Origin: Bathynomus jamesi
Lineage: Eukaryota > Arthropoda > Malacostraca > Isopoda > Cirolanidae
Assembly: GCA_023014485.1 (NCBI GenBank)
Contig: JAJOZX010006156.1
Coordinates: forward strand, 1-64,000
Reading direction: 5' to 3'
DNA: 64,000 nt
The stretch's first letter is position 1; the number at the start of each line of letters is the position of its first letter. Under the pieces are notes generated by a model. That model had not been told where the DNA came from, did no database searches, and saw only the letters and a program-made list of their open reading frames with translations. This document shows, piece after piece, positions 1 through 10,729 of the stretch. The translations under genes and the position numbers were made by a program.

Positions 1-114
1 GCATAGGCAACCTTTTGATGTTAAACTAATGAAATTTAAGCAAGATTTTTTTGATGGCCTAAAAGAAGTGGAAAAATATGATCACTCATCTAAACTGACA
101 ATATAAGAGTCATC

Positions 115-291
115 CCCGCATATCTAGAGATTTTGAGAGATACAGCTATGATAGTAACAGCCATGCCACCCACTCAGGTCAGTGTGGAGAGACTGTTTTC
201 CGCACTGAAAATAATTAAATCAGATTTAAGGGCTTCAATGAAAGAGGATCTGGCAGAAGCAATTCTGTTCCTAAGAACAAGTTATTTGTAA
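115..291 (+). pseudogene. hAT transposase, C-terminal dimerisation fragment
   Basis: One frame from about 115 to the TAA at 289-291 reads as a hAT C-terminal (Dimer_Tnp_hAT) domain. It contains the hallmark sequence PTQVSVERLFSALKIIKSDL and then the usual conserved helix ending in AILFLRTSYL. The frame is closed upstream by stops at 79-81 and 91-93, so only about 58 residues survive and the catalytic part is absent or lies outside the window. In intact hAT transposases this domain mediates multimerisation in the nucleus. The call rests on motif recognition only. Confidence 0.85.
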
Positions 292-493
292 ATTTTAGAT
301 TTTCACCCTTGGCCTTAGTTTAATAAATTTTGCAGGAATACTTTTATATTTTTGATTGCATTTAATGAAATTTTTTTTTGTCATAGTCTTAAATTTAATT
401 TTTTTTTTGTTTTATGCTCAATAAATTTTGTTTTTTCATAAATAAAAAATAAAAAAGCCATAATGGCATCGCTACAACCATTAGACTCAAACT
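292..493. other. AT-rich gap, no gene
   Basis: Low-complexity T- and A-rich sequence between two hAT relics. No open frame, RNA gene or clear terminal repeat was recognised here. Confidence 0.6.
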
Positions 494-3095
494 TTGCAGG
501 TTATGGGTTTAAAAAGTAGCCTGATGATTCACGTGGTAGTGATGAAATGCCTCTTGTGTAATTATCATCATAGCAGATTTAGAATTAATATACCTTCAGA
601 GTCGGAGTCAGATAGACAAAAAATTGAGGAGTCGGAGTCGGTTTTTTATGTGCCGACTCCACAGCCCTGGTTACTAAACTATACTGCAAAATTTGATGAA
701 AAATTGGCACAGCATTTACAATCATCATCTGTTTTTTCTGGTGTCTCTAACAGGATACAAAATGACCTGATAGAAGCAATAGGTATAGCTGTAGATAACA
801 ATATTAAAGAAGAGATCGCAAGGGCCCCATTTATTGCTATAGAGGTAGATGAAACGACAGATATTTTGAATAAATCTCAATGTTCCACAGTTTTAAGATA
901 TATATTGGATTCTGAAATTAAAGAAGCTTTCATAGGATTTGATGAACTTAAAGACAGAACAGCTACTGGTATAACAGAATGCATATAAATTTAGACAAAT
1001 ACACTTGTGCTGAGAAACTTGTAGCACAGACATACGATGGAGCTTCGGTAATGGCATCCCATTTAAATGGCATGCAAGCTAAAGTAAAAGAAAAGGCTTC
1101 ATCAGCATTATTTACTCATTGCTATGCTCACAAATTAAATCTGGTCTTATCTCAATTGGCAAAGTTCATACCTGAATGTTCAGTATTTTTCAAGACCATT
1201 GAGGGCCATTCAAGACCATTCGATGTGTTGATGGACAGGATTAGAGGGGAGGCGCTGTGGTGCATGATGTATGCAGACGATGTTGTGTTGAGTGGGGAGA
1301 CAAAAGAGGAGGTGGAGCAGCAGTTGGAAAATTGGAGAGGGGCATTGGAAAGTAGGGAGATGAGAATTAGCCGAAAGAAGACCAAATATATGAGATGTGA
1401 TGTGCAGCAGGACTGAGGAGGGGAAGTGACATTGAGTGGAGAGCGTGTTAAGACGGAGTATTTTAAATACTTGGGGGTCAACAGTGGATGCAGAGGGGGG
1501 AGCAGAGAGAGATAAACTGTAGAATACAGTCGGGGTGGAAGAACTGGAGAGACGTATCAGGGGTGCTCTGTGATAAGAGGGTCCCAGTGAAACTGAAGGG
1601 AAAGGTATTCAAAACAGTGGTGAGGCTGGCAATGTTGTATGGAATGGAGACTGTGCCAATGAAGAAAAGCAATGAAAGAAAAATCGATGTGGCTGAAATG
1701 AAGATGTTGAGATGGATGTGTGGAGTGACGAGGAGGGATAGGGTCAGAAATGAGCATATAAGAGGAACAGTGAAGGTGGCGGAAGCATCTAAGAAGGTGC
1801 AGGAGGCCAGGCTGTGGTGGTATGGACACGTCAGGAGAAGAGAGTAGTAGTATGTGGGGTGTAGAGTGCTGGAGATGGAGAAGAGGAGGAAGACCGAAGA
1901 CGAGATGGAGGGACTGTGTGGTGCGGAACCAGGGAGAAGGACTTGGAGGAGGACATGGTATACGACAGAGGAGAGTGGAGAAGATGAACCAAAAACAGCA
2001 CCCCATGTAAAGATGGAATAAGCTGCGGAAGAAGAAGAAGATTGAGGGCCTTGCCTCATTTTTCAGTCACTCTACAAAACGAACGCAACTTCTTGATGAA
2101 ATAGTGCGAAAATGCATTCCAGAGGCTGCTCCAACCAGATGGAGTTCTAACTCAAAGCTAGTGCAAACTATTTTACACCTTCATTCTGACCTTTGTAGAC
2201 TTTTCCAAGAGATTAACAGCAATCCTTTATCTTGGGATTCAGATACTTTAGTAAAGAGTAATGGATTTCATAATTGGCTAACAAAAGAATTCACGTACTT
2301 TCTTCTTATGGTTTATGATAAAATTTTCAATAAAACTGATGTACTCTTTAATATCTTGCAAACTAAAATTATAGACATCCCATATTGTATTGAAAGAATC
2401 AATGAAACAATAGATTCATTTGAAGAGATGAGCAAAAATTTTGATGACATCTATGAGAAATTTGAAGAAAGTTGTATAGAAAATAACTTGACTGAATCAA
2501 ATTGTCGTAAAAAATGTCCAATTAAAGAAGAAGACAAAGAATTTTCTGTCTAATATTGAATGATATAATCAAACATATTAAAGCAAGATATGATGACTTC
2601 AAAAATTTATGGTTTATTTCTTTGTTTGATAGTAAAAAGTTTGAAAAAATGGTTAGTCAAGTTGATAAGGATGCACTAGAAAGCTTAGAAAAGAATTATG
2701 CTAACTTCTTTGACATCATAAGACTAAAGAGTGACCTTGCTGGAATCTACAATGCACAAGTGTTCCGAGATAAGTCTATTAAAGATTTGCTCGTTTTCAT
2801 TTTTCAAAATGAACTTGAACAAACTTTTCCTGAAGCAGTGAAGCTGCTGCAATTGATTCTAATCATTCCAGCTACAACTGTTTCCGCAGAAAGGTCATTT
2901 CCTGCTTTAAAAAGAATTAAAACCTTCACTAGGAATCGAATGACAAATGAAAGGCTTTCATCACTTGCCTTAATTTCTATAGAAAAGGAAAGACTTATTA
3001 AAATGGAGCAAAATGCTACTCACAACTTTTATGAAGTAGTCACAAATATATTTGTTAATAACAAGCAGAGAAGAATGGAGTTTATCTACAAATAA
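494..3095 (+). pseudogene. hAT transposase (TTF/ZMYM1-type), broken and interrupted
   Basis: A degenerate hAT transposase in several pieces. 494-988 carries the first catalytic region (FIAIEVDETTDI, D followed by ET). 979-1207 carries the second (TYDGASVMASHLNG, then HCYAHKLNLVLSQL). After an insertion at 1208-2040 the protein resumes near 2051 (LASFFSHSTKRTQLLDE, then TRWSSNSKL) and runs to 2553. 2556-3095 holds the C-terminal dimerisation domain with TTVSAERSFPALKRIKTF. A stop and frame change lie between 2553 and 2556, and another near 985. Similar proteins are annotated as zinc finger MYM-type protein 1-like. The N-terminal zinc finger is not evident: the first 160 bases include a GGAGTC-rich stretch (600-640) that may be non-coding. 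Not functional as read. Confidence 0.88.
1208..2040 (+). mobile_element. 5'-truncated RTE-like LINE inserted in the hAT gene
   Basis: The insert encodes the end of a non-LTR reverse transcriptase. It contains the catalytic box MYADDVVLSG, then EVEQQLENWRGALESR and ISRKKTKYM, followed after a frame change near 1416-1490 by the thumb and C-terminal part (VPVKLKGKVFKTVVR, YGMETVPMKKSNERK, LRWMCGVTRRDRVRNEHIR). It ends in a short GAA/AAG tail (2029-2040). It is flanked by an exact 10-bp direct repeat, ATTGAGGGCC, at 1198-1207 and 2041-2050, and removing it rejoins the hAT frame. RTE-clade assignment is by the style of the reverse transcriptase and the trinucleotide tail; another LINE clade is possible. 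Confidence 0.85.
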
Positions 3096-3516
3096 TGCAG
3101 TAAGTAAATATTTTTGACTAGAATTTTATTTCAACTTTTTAAATATTTTATTAATTGTTAGCTAGGATGTATCAGAAGCAGTGCTGGGCACTTGCACAAA
3201 CACTTGCGCAAGTGTGATTTCGGTTGCGCATTTGCGTTTGCGCCAATTCTTGCTCAAACTTGCGCATTTGCGTTTGCGCAAATGCAAACTTGTGCGCAAA
3301 CATGAAAAAAAAAAACAAATATTAAAAATAGTGGATTTAGCTCATAAACACGTGACTGCCAGACAGCAGTGAGCACTCAGTATACCAACAACACTAGTGA
3401 AACACGTTTGTTTGATTAGTTGATTTTTAATTTTATTTCAGAGTTCAAACTACTAACTACTCTAGTAACTTCTAGAAACTTCATAAGTCATAACTACTGT
3501 CTATAACTAGTGAACC

Positions 3517-3792
3517 ATGGACAGCCTCAGACACCAGTCTCTGTCCAGCCCCACCTCTGCCCCCAGCCTGGCTGGCAGTGTGACCAGCCATGGCTCAGAG
3601 CCTCACCAGGAGGAAGAGGACCTCAACAACCCCTGGCCCCACCTGGACACCTTCTTTGGACCTTTGACCAGCAAGAAGAGGGTGGTTGAGAGGGGCAGGG
3701 TGGTCTACAGGGGCAGCATCATCTGTAAGAGGTGCAAGGCCAAGGTCAGCTTCAACACCATCAGCATGTGTTTGAAGTGTTTTTTTTTGTAA
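3517..3792 (+). pseudogene. BED-like zinc-finger exon of a hAT transposase, truncated
   Basis: 91-residue frame that is GC-richer than its surroundings. After a Ser/Pro-rich start (SSPTSAPSLAGSV) it reads NPWPHLDTFFGPLTSKKRVV and then YRGSIICKRCKAKVSFN. This resembles the first half of a BED zinc finger (W, F, CxxC); the His pair is missing because the reading runs into non-homologous sequence about 25 residues from the end. In hAT transposases this domain binds the terminal and subterminal repeats. The high GC codon use against an AT-rich background suggests a fairly recent arrival. Confidence 0.6.
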
Positions 3793-3928
3793 TATTGTAA
3801 TTTTTTTTTTTGTATTATTATTTATTTAACATTGTAATTTTGTATCTATTCTTTAGTTGATATATCTATGGATCGTGTGTCTGTTAATAAAGTCTTTTGA
3901 TTTGATTTACTATAAATTAAATTTTATA

Positions 3929-3978
3929 CAGGGTGTCCCAAAAAAAAACGCACCTATATATTATTTTTGAAAACCCTG
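3929..3978. mobile_element. Tiny mariner-type terminal-repeat relic
   Basis: CAGGGTGTCCC follows a TA at 3927-3928, and ACCCTG precedes a TA at 3979-3980, giving a 50-bp TA-flanked inverted-repeat relic. The ends match the two larger TA-flanked elements at 22,220 and 29,934. Confidence 0.5.
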
Positions 3979-4087
3979 TATATATAAATAGTTTGCGTAA
4001 GCGCAAGTTTTGCGAAGTTTGCGCATTTGCGCAAGGTATGGGTTTGGGTTTGTGCAAGTGAATTTTTGTTTGCGCTGCCCAGCACTG

Positions 4088-4455
4088 ATCAGAAGTAAAT
4101 ATTTAGAGACCATTAATTATTTCTTAGTACTTTATTGAGTATGCAATATGGCAAATTTCTTTTCTCGATGAAAGTTATCGCCGATTTACAGTTATAAGGT
4201 CCTTTGTTGAAAATTTATTTTATTAATGCCTTCTGCCTACCTTGAATAATTATTCACCGCACGTGCCTACCAGACACCCCCCTAAGATGTTATGTAACAC
4301 TTCCTACACCCACTGTACCTTTTTTATTAACTCATTTTCTGGTAAAAATTTACACTGACTCAATAGTTAGAACACATTTTATAAATTGATGATGATGATG
4401 TAACAACTTGTACTATCAATAAATTTTCCAAATTAAAATAAGTGTATTATTAGTA
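4088..4455. other. Unannotated spacer
   Basis: After the 8-bp target duplication nothing coding or repetitive was recognised up to the pogo-type element; a short GATGATGATG run is at 4389-4400. Confidence 0.5.
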
Positions 4456-4867
4456 CAGTAGGGTCATGATATTTCATGAGATAGGGACTGTGAATGTTCA
4501 AGCAAACCCTGTCATAATTGAATGTGCCCAGCCACCAGACTTTAACAAACCTCACAATATAGTGAAGCTCACAAAGTATTTAACCCTTCGGATGCGCAAT
4601 TCCTGACCGTGTACTTTCCACCTGTGCGCAAAAAAATCGGGAAATTTACCCATTTGTTAACGTAAAATAAATCAAGTCAAGCACCATTTTGTTAAATTAT
4701 TTTTGTTTCCCTTAATAAATAAAGATTTTCTCTTACAAACTAAACATTTTCTCTTACAAAATAAACAGAATTTAGTGGGTAACTTGGGAATATGGTTGAG
4801 TAGAATTTTATGAAAATTTACACGTTTTCAAGCGTTTATGTTCAGTCTTGCATGAGAAATTGGGGGA

Positions 4868-5728
4868 ATGAAACGTGCAAATGATCCACTAGGACATTCT
4901 GGAGCGATTGTAAAGACACTTTTAGCTAAATATTTGAATAAAGGCCACATTCTGTATACTGACAACTGGTATACGAGCCCATTACTATGCAAATATCTGC
5001 ATGTAAATAAAACAGGATCTTGTGGAACTGTAAAGGTAAATAGAAAAAACATGCCCAAGTTTCACCCAAGTAAAAAAGGAGAGTGCCATCTGATGGAATC
5101 AAAACCTTTATTAGCACTAAAATGGACTGATAAAAGAGATGTGCATATGCTAACAACAATTCACAGTGGAAGCATGATTGACTCAGGAAAGGTTGATCGT
5201 CGAACAAACAAAATAAAATTCAAACCAGATGCTGTTGTGGACTATAACAAAAATATGCATCTGGTGGACAAATCTGATATGCAAATTAGCAGCGTAGAAT
5301 GCGTTAGGAAAACTGTGAAGTGGTATAAGAAGGTATTCTTTCATCTTTTGGATATTTCTCTTTACAATTCCTTTGTACTCTACAAAAAAACTACGAAAAA
5401 GCAGATTTCAATGAGAGAATTCAATCTTACATTAGTCTCTCAACTACTCACGAAGTATGCTCAAATAACATCCCCACATCCTGGAAGACAAAGTGTGAGA
5501 CCAAATGCTCCTGACAGACTTCTCTCAGCTAATTACATTGAAAAGCATCACCTGGAACAAGTTCCGCCAACACCATCTCGACCTGTAGGTCAACGACAAT
5601 GTCATGTATGCTCACATACAACACAAAGAGAAAAACATGTTAGAAAAGTTTCTACTTGGTGTCCGGAATGCAAAGTTGCATTGTGCCTTGAGTGCTTTGT
5701 TCTCTACCACACCCGTGCCAACTACTAA
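4868..5728 (+). pseudogene. PGBD4-like piggyBac transposase, C-terminal half
   Basis: 286 residues without a stop. The DDE_Tnp_1_7 domain begins near residue 8 (SGAIVKTLLAKYLNKGHILY) and contains the second catalytic Asp in YTDNWYTSPLL, then KWTDKRDVHMLTTIHSG with the conserved DKR motif and the third Asp region VVDYNKNMHLVDKSD. Residues about 240-285 form the C-terminal cysteine zinc-ribbon (CHVCSHT, then CPECKVALCLECFVLYH), which in piggyBac binds the terminal repeats. The first catalytic Asp and the N-terminus are absent: upstream sequence has no matching frame. Well preserved otherwise, so a fairly recent copy. Confidence 0.9.
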
Positions 5729-5910
5729 ATACTAAATTCAGTAAAAGTGTAAAACAATGTTGTAAATAAGTATAATGGAAAGTGTAGATTTATCAAAATA
5801 ATATTTATTTCATGAACAATTATTTTCCAAAAGGACAATTATTTTATAAGGAGTTATTTTTGAAAAGGAATAAAAAATTATTTTTCAAGAGGACAAATAA
5901 AATGTATATT

Positions 5911-6178
5911 CTTCAAAACTCAAATGTAAGTATAATACTTGCTCGTTTGTGTACATGTGCGCATATGCATACATGCATGTGTGTGTGTTGTGTGTGTGTG
6001 TGCGTGTGTGTGTGTTGCGGATGGTTTATGAATATATCTGAGTCATAGATTCTTCAAAACTCAAATGTAAGCATAATACTTGCTTGTTTATGTGTACATG
6101 TGTGCATATGTGTACATGCATGCATGTGTGTATGTGTGTATGTTTGTTGCGGATGGTTTATGAATATATCTGAGTCAT
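5911..6178. repeat. Direct duplication of about 130 bp with TG microsatellite
   Basis: Two copies (5911-6046 and 6052-6178) share both flanks CTTCAAAACTCAAATGTAAG and GGATGGTTTATGAATATATC and differ mainly in the length of a TG/TACATG run between them. It lies in the 3' part of the piggyBac. Confidence 0.85.
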
Positions 6179-6528
6179 CAATAGCATTAAAATGCAAAAT
6201 CATTTATTTTTATTGGGATTTTGTGCGAAAACATAAAAAAAATAACGCGATCATCATATGATGCTGGGAGCATTCTTCCGACAAACTTCCTGAGCATCAT
6301 ATGAGGATGGGAGCAGCGTAAGTGTTAAAAAAAAAGGTAGTAATTTAGGGGTTCATGAAGTTAAAAAATCATCATCATAAATTGCAAAATGTCACAACCC
6401 TACTGTACTATTAGGATCCTTTGGGTTATCAGCACTTTGGATAAAATTTAAAAAAAAATTTTAGCCATTAGTCACACAGGCACAAAGCATTCAGAAAATA
6501 GTCATTGGTTAATAGCATTACATAATGT

Positions 6529-6997
6529 AACTGGAATATTGAACTGGGACAAATAGCAAACATGGATGAAGTTTCCCTTACTTTTGATGTCCCCTCAAAC
6601 AAAACTGTGGATTTAAAACGAGTGAAAACAGTAACTATCAATACAACTGGCCATGAGAAATCACATTACACTGCTGTTTTAGCATGTACTGCTGATGGCA
6701 CAAAATTACCACCGATGTTAATTTTTAAGAGAAAAAACACTTCCAAAAGAAAAAATACCAAATGGTATCCATGTTCATGTCCATCCAAAAGGTTGGATGG
6801 ACGAGGATGGCATGAAAGTTTGGATAGAAAGTGTGTGGGCAAAAACGTCTTGGTGGGATGCTAAAGAAACCATCCCTGTTAGTGTTGGATCAGTTCAGAG
6901 CCCACATAACTGATACAATTAAGAAGAGGTTTATACATTATAAGACAAAGATAGCGGTAATTCCTGGTGGCCTTACTTTGCAATTGCAACCTTTGGA
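6529..6997 (+). pseudogene. Tigger/pogo (jerky-like) DDE transposase, left part
   Basis: Reads IELGQIANMDEVSLTFDVPS, then TVTINTTGHEKSHYTAVLAC, ADGTKLPPMLIFKRK and, after frameshifts near 6,770 and 6,860, VWAKRLGG, LLVLDQFRAHITDTIKKRF and AVIPGGLTLQLQPL. The catalytic residues of DDE_1 are visible: D of NMDEV and D of LVLDQFRAH. The CENP-B/HTH N-terminus is missing. The frame stops at LQPLE because the element at 6998-11068 is inserted there. The continuation is at 11,069. Confidence 0.9.
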
Positions 6998-7320
6998 ATT
7001 TAGGCCGGGGCTGAAACTCAAGATAGAATTAATCAGAGTCATTAACAGTTGGCTTTTGATATAAAAATAAGATTCCTGAAAAAAATAATTGGTGGCCACC
7101 AACGTGTCCAGCCACCCCCATTTTTGTAAAAACATCTAATGCCGCACTAGCACAGGAAAATGGCAATATCTCTTCTTCTGAACATGCTAGAGATGGTTTG
7201 CATACCAAAAGATGCAGAATTTGATTTAGAACAAATTATTAAGTGTGGTATTTTTTCATAAAACCTTTAGTTTTGAGTTATTTTAGAAAAACTAATTTTT
7301 GGGGCCCATAGACCCCCTTT
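6998..7320 (+). repeat. Left terminal inverted repeat of unassigned transposon
   Basis: Pairs with 10730-11068. Conserved blocks include GGTGGCCACCAACGTGT, AATGCCGCACTAGCA and GGCCCATAGACCCC. The right arm has several 1-8-base insertions relative to this one. Confidence 0.9.
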
Positions 7321-7523
7321 TGACGGACCTTAGTGACAAAAGAAATTCTAAAATAAGCATGATTTGGCTTTTTGATTACTAACATTGCCCTAAAAGGATG
7401 TTGACATGGACATAGTGATCACATGATACTTTTCCTTGTTATCTTGCATCCATTATGCAGGTGCCTTTGTTATAAGTTTCCAACTGCAATTTGTCATTGA
7501 ATTCAACATTTGCAATATAAAGT

Positions 7524-10500
7524 ATGACTTCTACAAGGAAAACAGTTGCTAAAGTACTTGGTGATGTACGTTTTATGCCAGCAGAACAGTTTCCTTTAGG
7601 GAAATTGCCTACGTTGAAGCAAGTTATTGAAAGGTGTTGTGTTTCGGAGACTATAAAAGATGCTGTACTGAGAGCTACTTCTGAGGAATTGCATAAATTG
7701 TGGGTCACATATAATGTTTATCCAATATCAGTAAATGCCATACAGAGCCGACTGAAAACCCAAATAAAGGAATTCAATCCGCCTTCTGAAGTATGACAAA
7801 AAGAAAAGGGGACCTAAATATCATCAAGATCTGGATGATTTTCTGAAAACTGTAAACGTTTTATTTGACATATATCAACATGATCACAAACTGTTGGCAG
7901 ATACAGAGAAAAAGCACTTACTAAAAATGACTGAATCTGATTACCAGTTTTATGAGGTAGGTCTGTTGATTGAATTTCAAGTTGTAAATTATTAATTAAT
8001 ATTAATTAATTATCAATTATTAATAATTTGCTACAATTTTTAAAGTGCATTTAATAAGTTAGTAATATCAATAATACACTATTAATGATGTTAATGATAA
8101 GTAATATTTTAGTATTTTCTCATTTTTGTAAGAATTTCAATTTACATATAGAGACCCATAGATAAAAGATACATTATAGTGTAATGAAATATAATCACTT
8201 TGTAGGACCAGAAAACAACTAGGCATGGTTACTGTACCCTGAAAGAAGTCCCAGAAACAGCCACTGACTTAAAATTCAAATCACGGGTTATTCAATCTCA
8301 AAAAGCAAAAGAATCAGTTCCTCCTCCTCATCCTCCTGAACCTATGGACATTCCTGAGTTGACAGATAGCGACAGTTGTAATGATTCATTTGATGCAGAC
8401 TATGTTCCAGAAGTCTCAACATTACAGAACAGAACTAGATTACGCTCATTAGCTGAAGCATGTGACAGGTATAGTACTGAAAGATAAATCTTTTAATACA
8501 GCTTAAAGTGAAATCATTGTGACTAAGAGATTAAGATTACCAATAAATTATTCATTGACAATAGATATGTAAATCTACTTTAAATATCCTAACAGATATC
8601 AAGTAAGTGATAGAAGCAGGAGCGGCTATTGGTTCTGCTACATTGGTGGACTTTGGAGTAATCACCCCAGATAACATACAAAATGTTATTGATAAGTATG
8701 TTTTTAATCACTCTAGATATTACATTTCTTAGCTTCTGCTATAAGTTCTAAATCACCAGATTTACTATTATTTTTAATTAGCGTCAAAATTTCTATTTTG
8801 TATTTATATTAATTAGTTTCAAACAGGACACTGACATTTGTATTATGCTAATGCAGTAATGCATGGCCAATATTTTTGAAATACTTTCAGAAACAAGTTG
8901 AGAAGGGAGAGAGCTAAATTGAGAGCTGAAAGGAAGAAGGAAGAAGTGATATTTGAAAAAGTGACTGGCATTGCTTTGATGGTAGAAAGGATGCTACACT
9001 TGCTGTTAACAAAGTAAATGAAAAGTATTATACATCCACAATCCTAGAGGAACATTATGTCATTACTGGAGAGCCAGGTAAATGGAAATGATTGTCATAC
9101 AGTTATAGGCATTATGCTGTTATATTACTGTACTATATAAGTAATATTTCAATTACTTAAAAAAATTTCTTTTTAAGTGACAACTGTCCAGTTAACTTTA
9201 TTCCTTCCTTTTTCATTTAATTGTAAAATTAATTACATTTATTTTCAGATGATTTCTACCTCGACCATTTTACCCCGGAGAGTGGCAAAGGCATTGACAT
9301 TGCTCATGGCATTTATAAGATCATTAAAGGGACAGAACTTGAGGCCAAATTAAACTTAGTTAAAGCAGATGGGACAAATACTAACACAGGACATATGCAT
9401 GGGTCAATCAGATATTTGGAAATGTTTTTAGGGCAACCTCTTCAGTGGGATATTTGTCTTCTGCATCTAAATGAATTGCCACTTAGACACATCTTCATAA
9501 CTTTAGATGGGACAACAAAAAGTCCAGACAAATTTTCTGGCCCTATTGGTTCTCAGCTCAATGGGGATGTGTCAGAATGGAATGTTGTGGACTTCAAATC
9601 TATACCTTATCCTGCATTTGTGCTTCTACCAAATGAGGTGGTCAATAATTTATCAACAGACCAATACTATGGATACTGCATCTGCTGGGCAATTATTACT
9701 GGTGAAGTGGATGAAGACCTTGCACTCTTAGAAGTTAAGTTGGCCTGCTAAATCACACTCGATGGCTCACCTTAGCCTGTAGAATTCTTCGCTTTTATGT
9801 TTCACAAAAAAGACCCAGTAAGAACCTCAAAATCATAGAATTCATCATCAAAGTATACTTTCACAGTTGGTTCAATATCAAGGCTAATAAGAGGCTAAGT
9901 GATGGGTCAAGAAACCTATCAATATGATCCAGAAGTAAATAAATTCCTGACAGGAAAATTAGAGAAATTTGTTATGACGTATTAAACAATAACAGCTATT
10001 TTGCTCATGGTGAAAATATTTTAGTTGGAATGCTGGCTGATGAAGATGAAGAGGTGAGGTGGTGTGCTGTCAATAAAGTTCTGTGTCTGAGGGGAGTTAT
10101 AGAGGATTTTGATGATGAATCTGGTAGTAGCAATGATTTTGCAGGTGGAATAATTGAAGTGATGATGAGAATGAAGAGGATCATGAAGGTGGTACTGATG
10201 AATATCCTGCTATAGATGAGAATGTTAGGGTCTTTAGAAAGCCAATCATCAATTTCAAAGCTTCTGCATACCACAAGCTGTCTGCTATGTCCCAATGGGA
10301 AACTGTTCCACCTGTATTAAAAGAATTCAGTAATGATGAACTGCGTGATATCATTAATACCGCATTGAAACTGGATCACGAGTGCCACAGTCAGAATGTT
10401 GAAAGGCACATCAAGCTTGTCACTGAAGCATCCTTGGCTGTTGTAGGTCATGAGCGTAGAGATGGTCTTATTAGAAACAAAATTAGATCACATAAATTAA

Positions 10501-10538
10501 TGAAAGATTTTGTGTCTAAAAAATATTTTAAGTTCTAG
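7524..10538 (+). pseudogene. Six-segment transposase-like gene of the unassigned transposon
   Basis: Exons inferred from GT/AG boundaries and frame: 7524-7956, 8206-8468, 8596-8695, 8891-9077, 9249 onward, ending at TAA 10536-10538. Landmarks: N-terminal KVLGDVRFMPAEQFPLGKLP and LWVTYNVYPISVNAIQSRLK; charged linker with DSDSCNDSFDADYVPE; coiled KLRRERAKLRAERKKEE; FDGRKDATL (possible first catalytic Asp); EEHYVITGEP; KADGTNTNTG and RYLEMFLGQPLQWDI; LHLNELPLRHIFITLDG; FSGPIGSQL; RWLTLACRILRFYVS; CHSQNVERHIKLVTEASLAV (possible catalytic Glu in VTEAS). Frameshifts occur near 7,782, 8,620, 8,975, 9,735 and 10,160. I recognise the protein type as one repeatedly seen in cnidarian and arthropod genomes but cannot name its superfamily. 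A DDE role is inferred from the transposon context. Confidence 0.72.
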
Positions 10539-10729
10539 ATTATTATTTATCATGCTAAAATATGACAAAATGACAATTTGTTAATTGTATAATTTAATGT
10601 TTGGCGTTTTGGAGTGTGAAAAAGCATTTTCAATGAATTTAAAATGGCTGATTTTGATTACTGATTGAAAACCACTAATACATGTCAATTTGCAGCTTGA
10701 GAATGTTTTATTGTGTTGACATTCAGTTG

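Larger units (their letters stand above)
3179..4087. mobile_element. Non-autonomous hAT element with BED exon remnant
   Basis: Starts CAGTGCTGGGCA and ends in the exact reverse complement TGCCCAGCACTG, flanked by a perfect 8-bp duplication ATCAGAAG (3171-3178 and 4088-4095). Both subterminal regions (3190-3300 and 3990-4075) are packed with variants of TTGCGCAA/TTTGCG, a likely transposase-binding array. The middle keeps only a 5' exon of a hAT gene (3517-3792), so this is an internal-deletion derivative. Confidence 0.93.
4584..6324 (+). mobile_element. piggyBac element, 5'-deleted
   Basis: Bounded by TTAA on both sides (4580-4583 and 6325-6328) with short similar ends CCCTTCGGATGCGC and, in reverse complement, CACTTACGCTGCTC. 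The transposase covers only the second half of the family length, so the N-terminal coding region is deleted. TTAA duplications and CCCTT-like ends are the piggyBac signature. Confidence 0.82.
4456..6405. mobile_element. Pogo/Tigger-type MITE split by a piggyBac
   Basis: Left end CAGTAGGGTCATGATATTTC and right end (reverse complement) CAGTAGGGTTGTGACATTTT form inverted repeats, each flanked by TA (4454-4455; 6406-6407), as expected for Tc1/mariner/pogo elements. Only about 200 bp (4456-4583 and 6329-6405) belong to this element; the rest is the nested piggyBac. Confidence 0.75.

Noticed and set aside
1478..2059. 193-residue and 149-residue minus-strand frames
   Set aside because: They lie opposite the LINE coding strand and consist of Ser/Leu/His-rich shadow text without any motif.
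3181..3372. 63-residue frame
   Set aside because: It is a translation of the TTGCGCAA subterminal array of the hAT.
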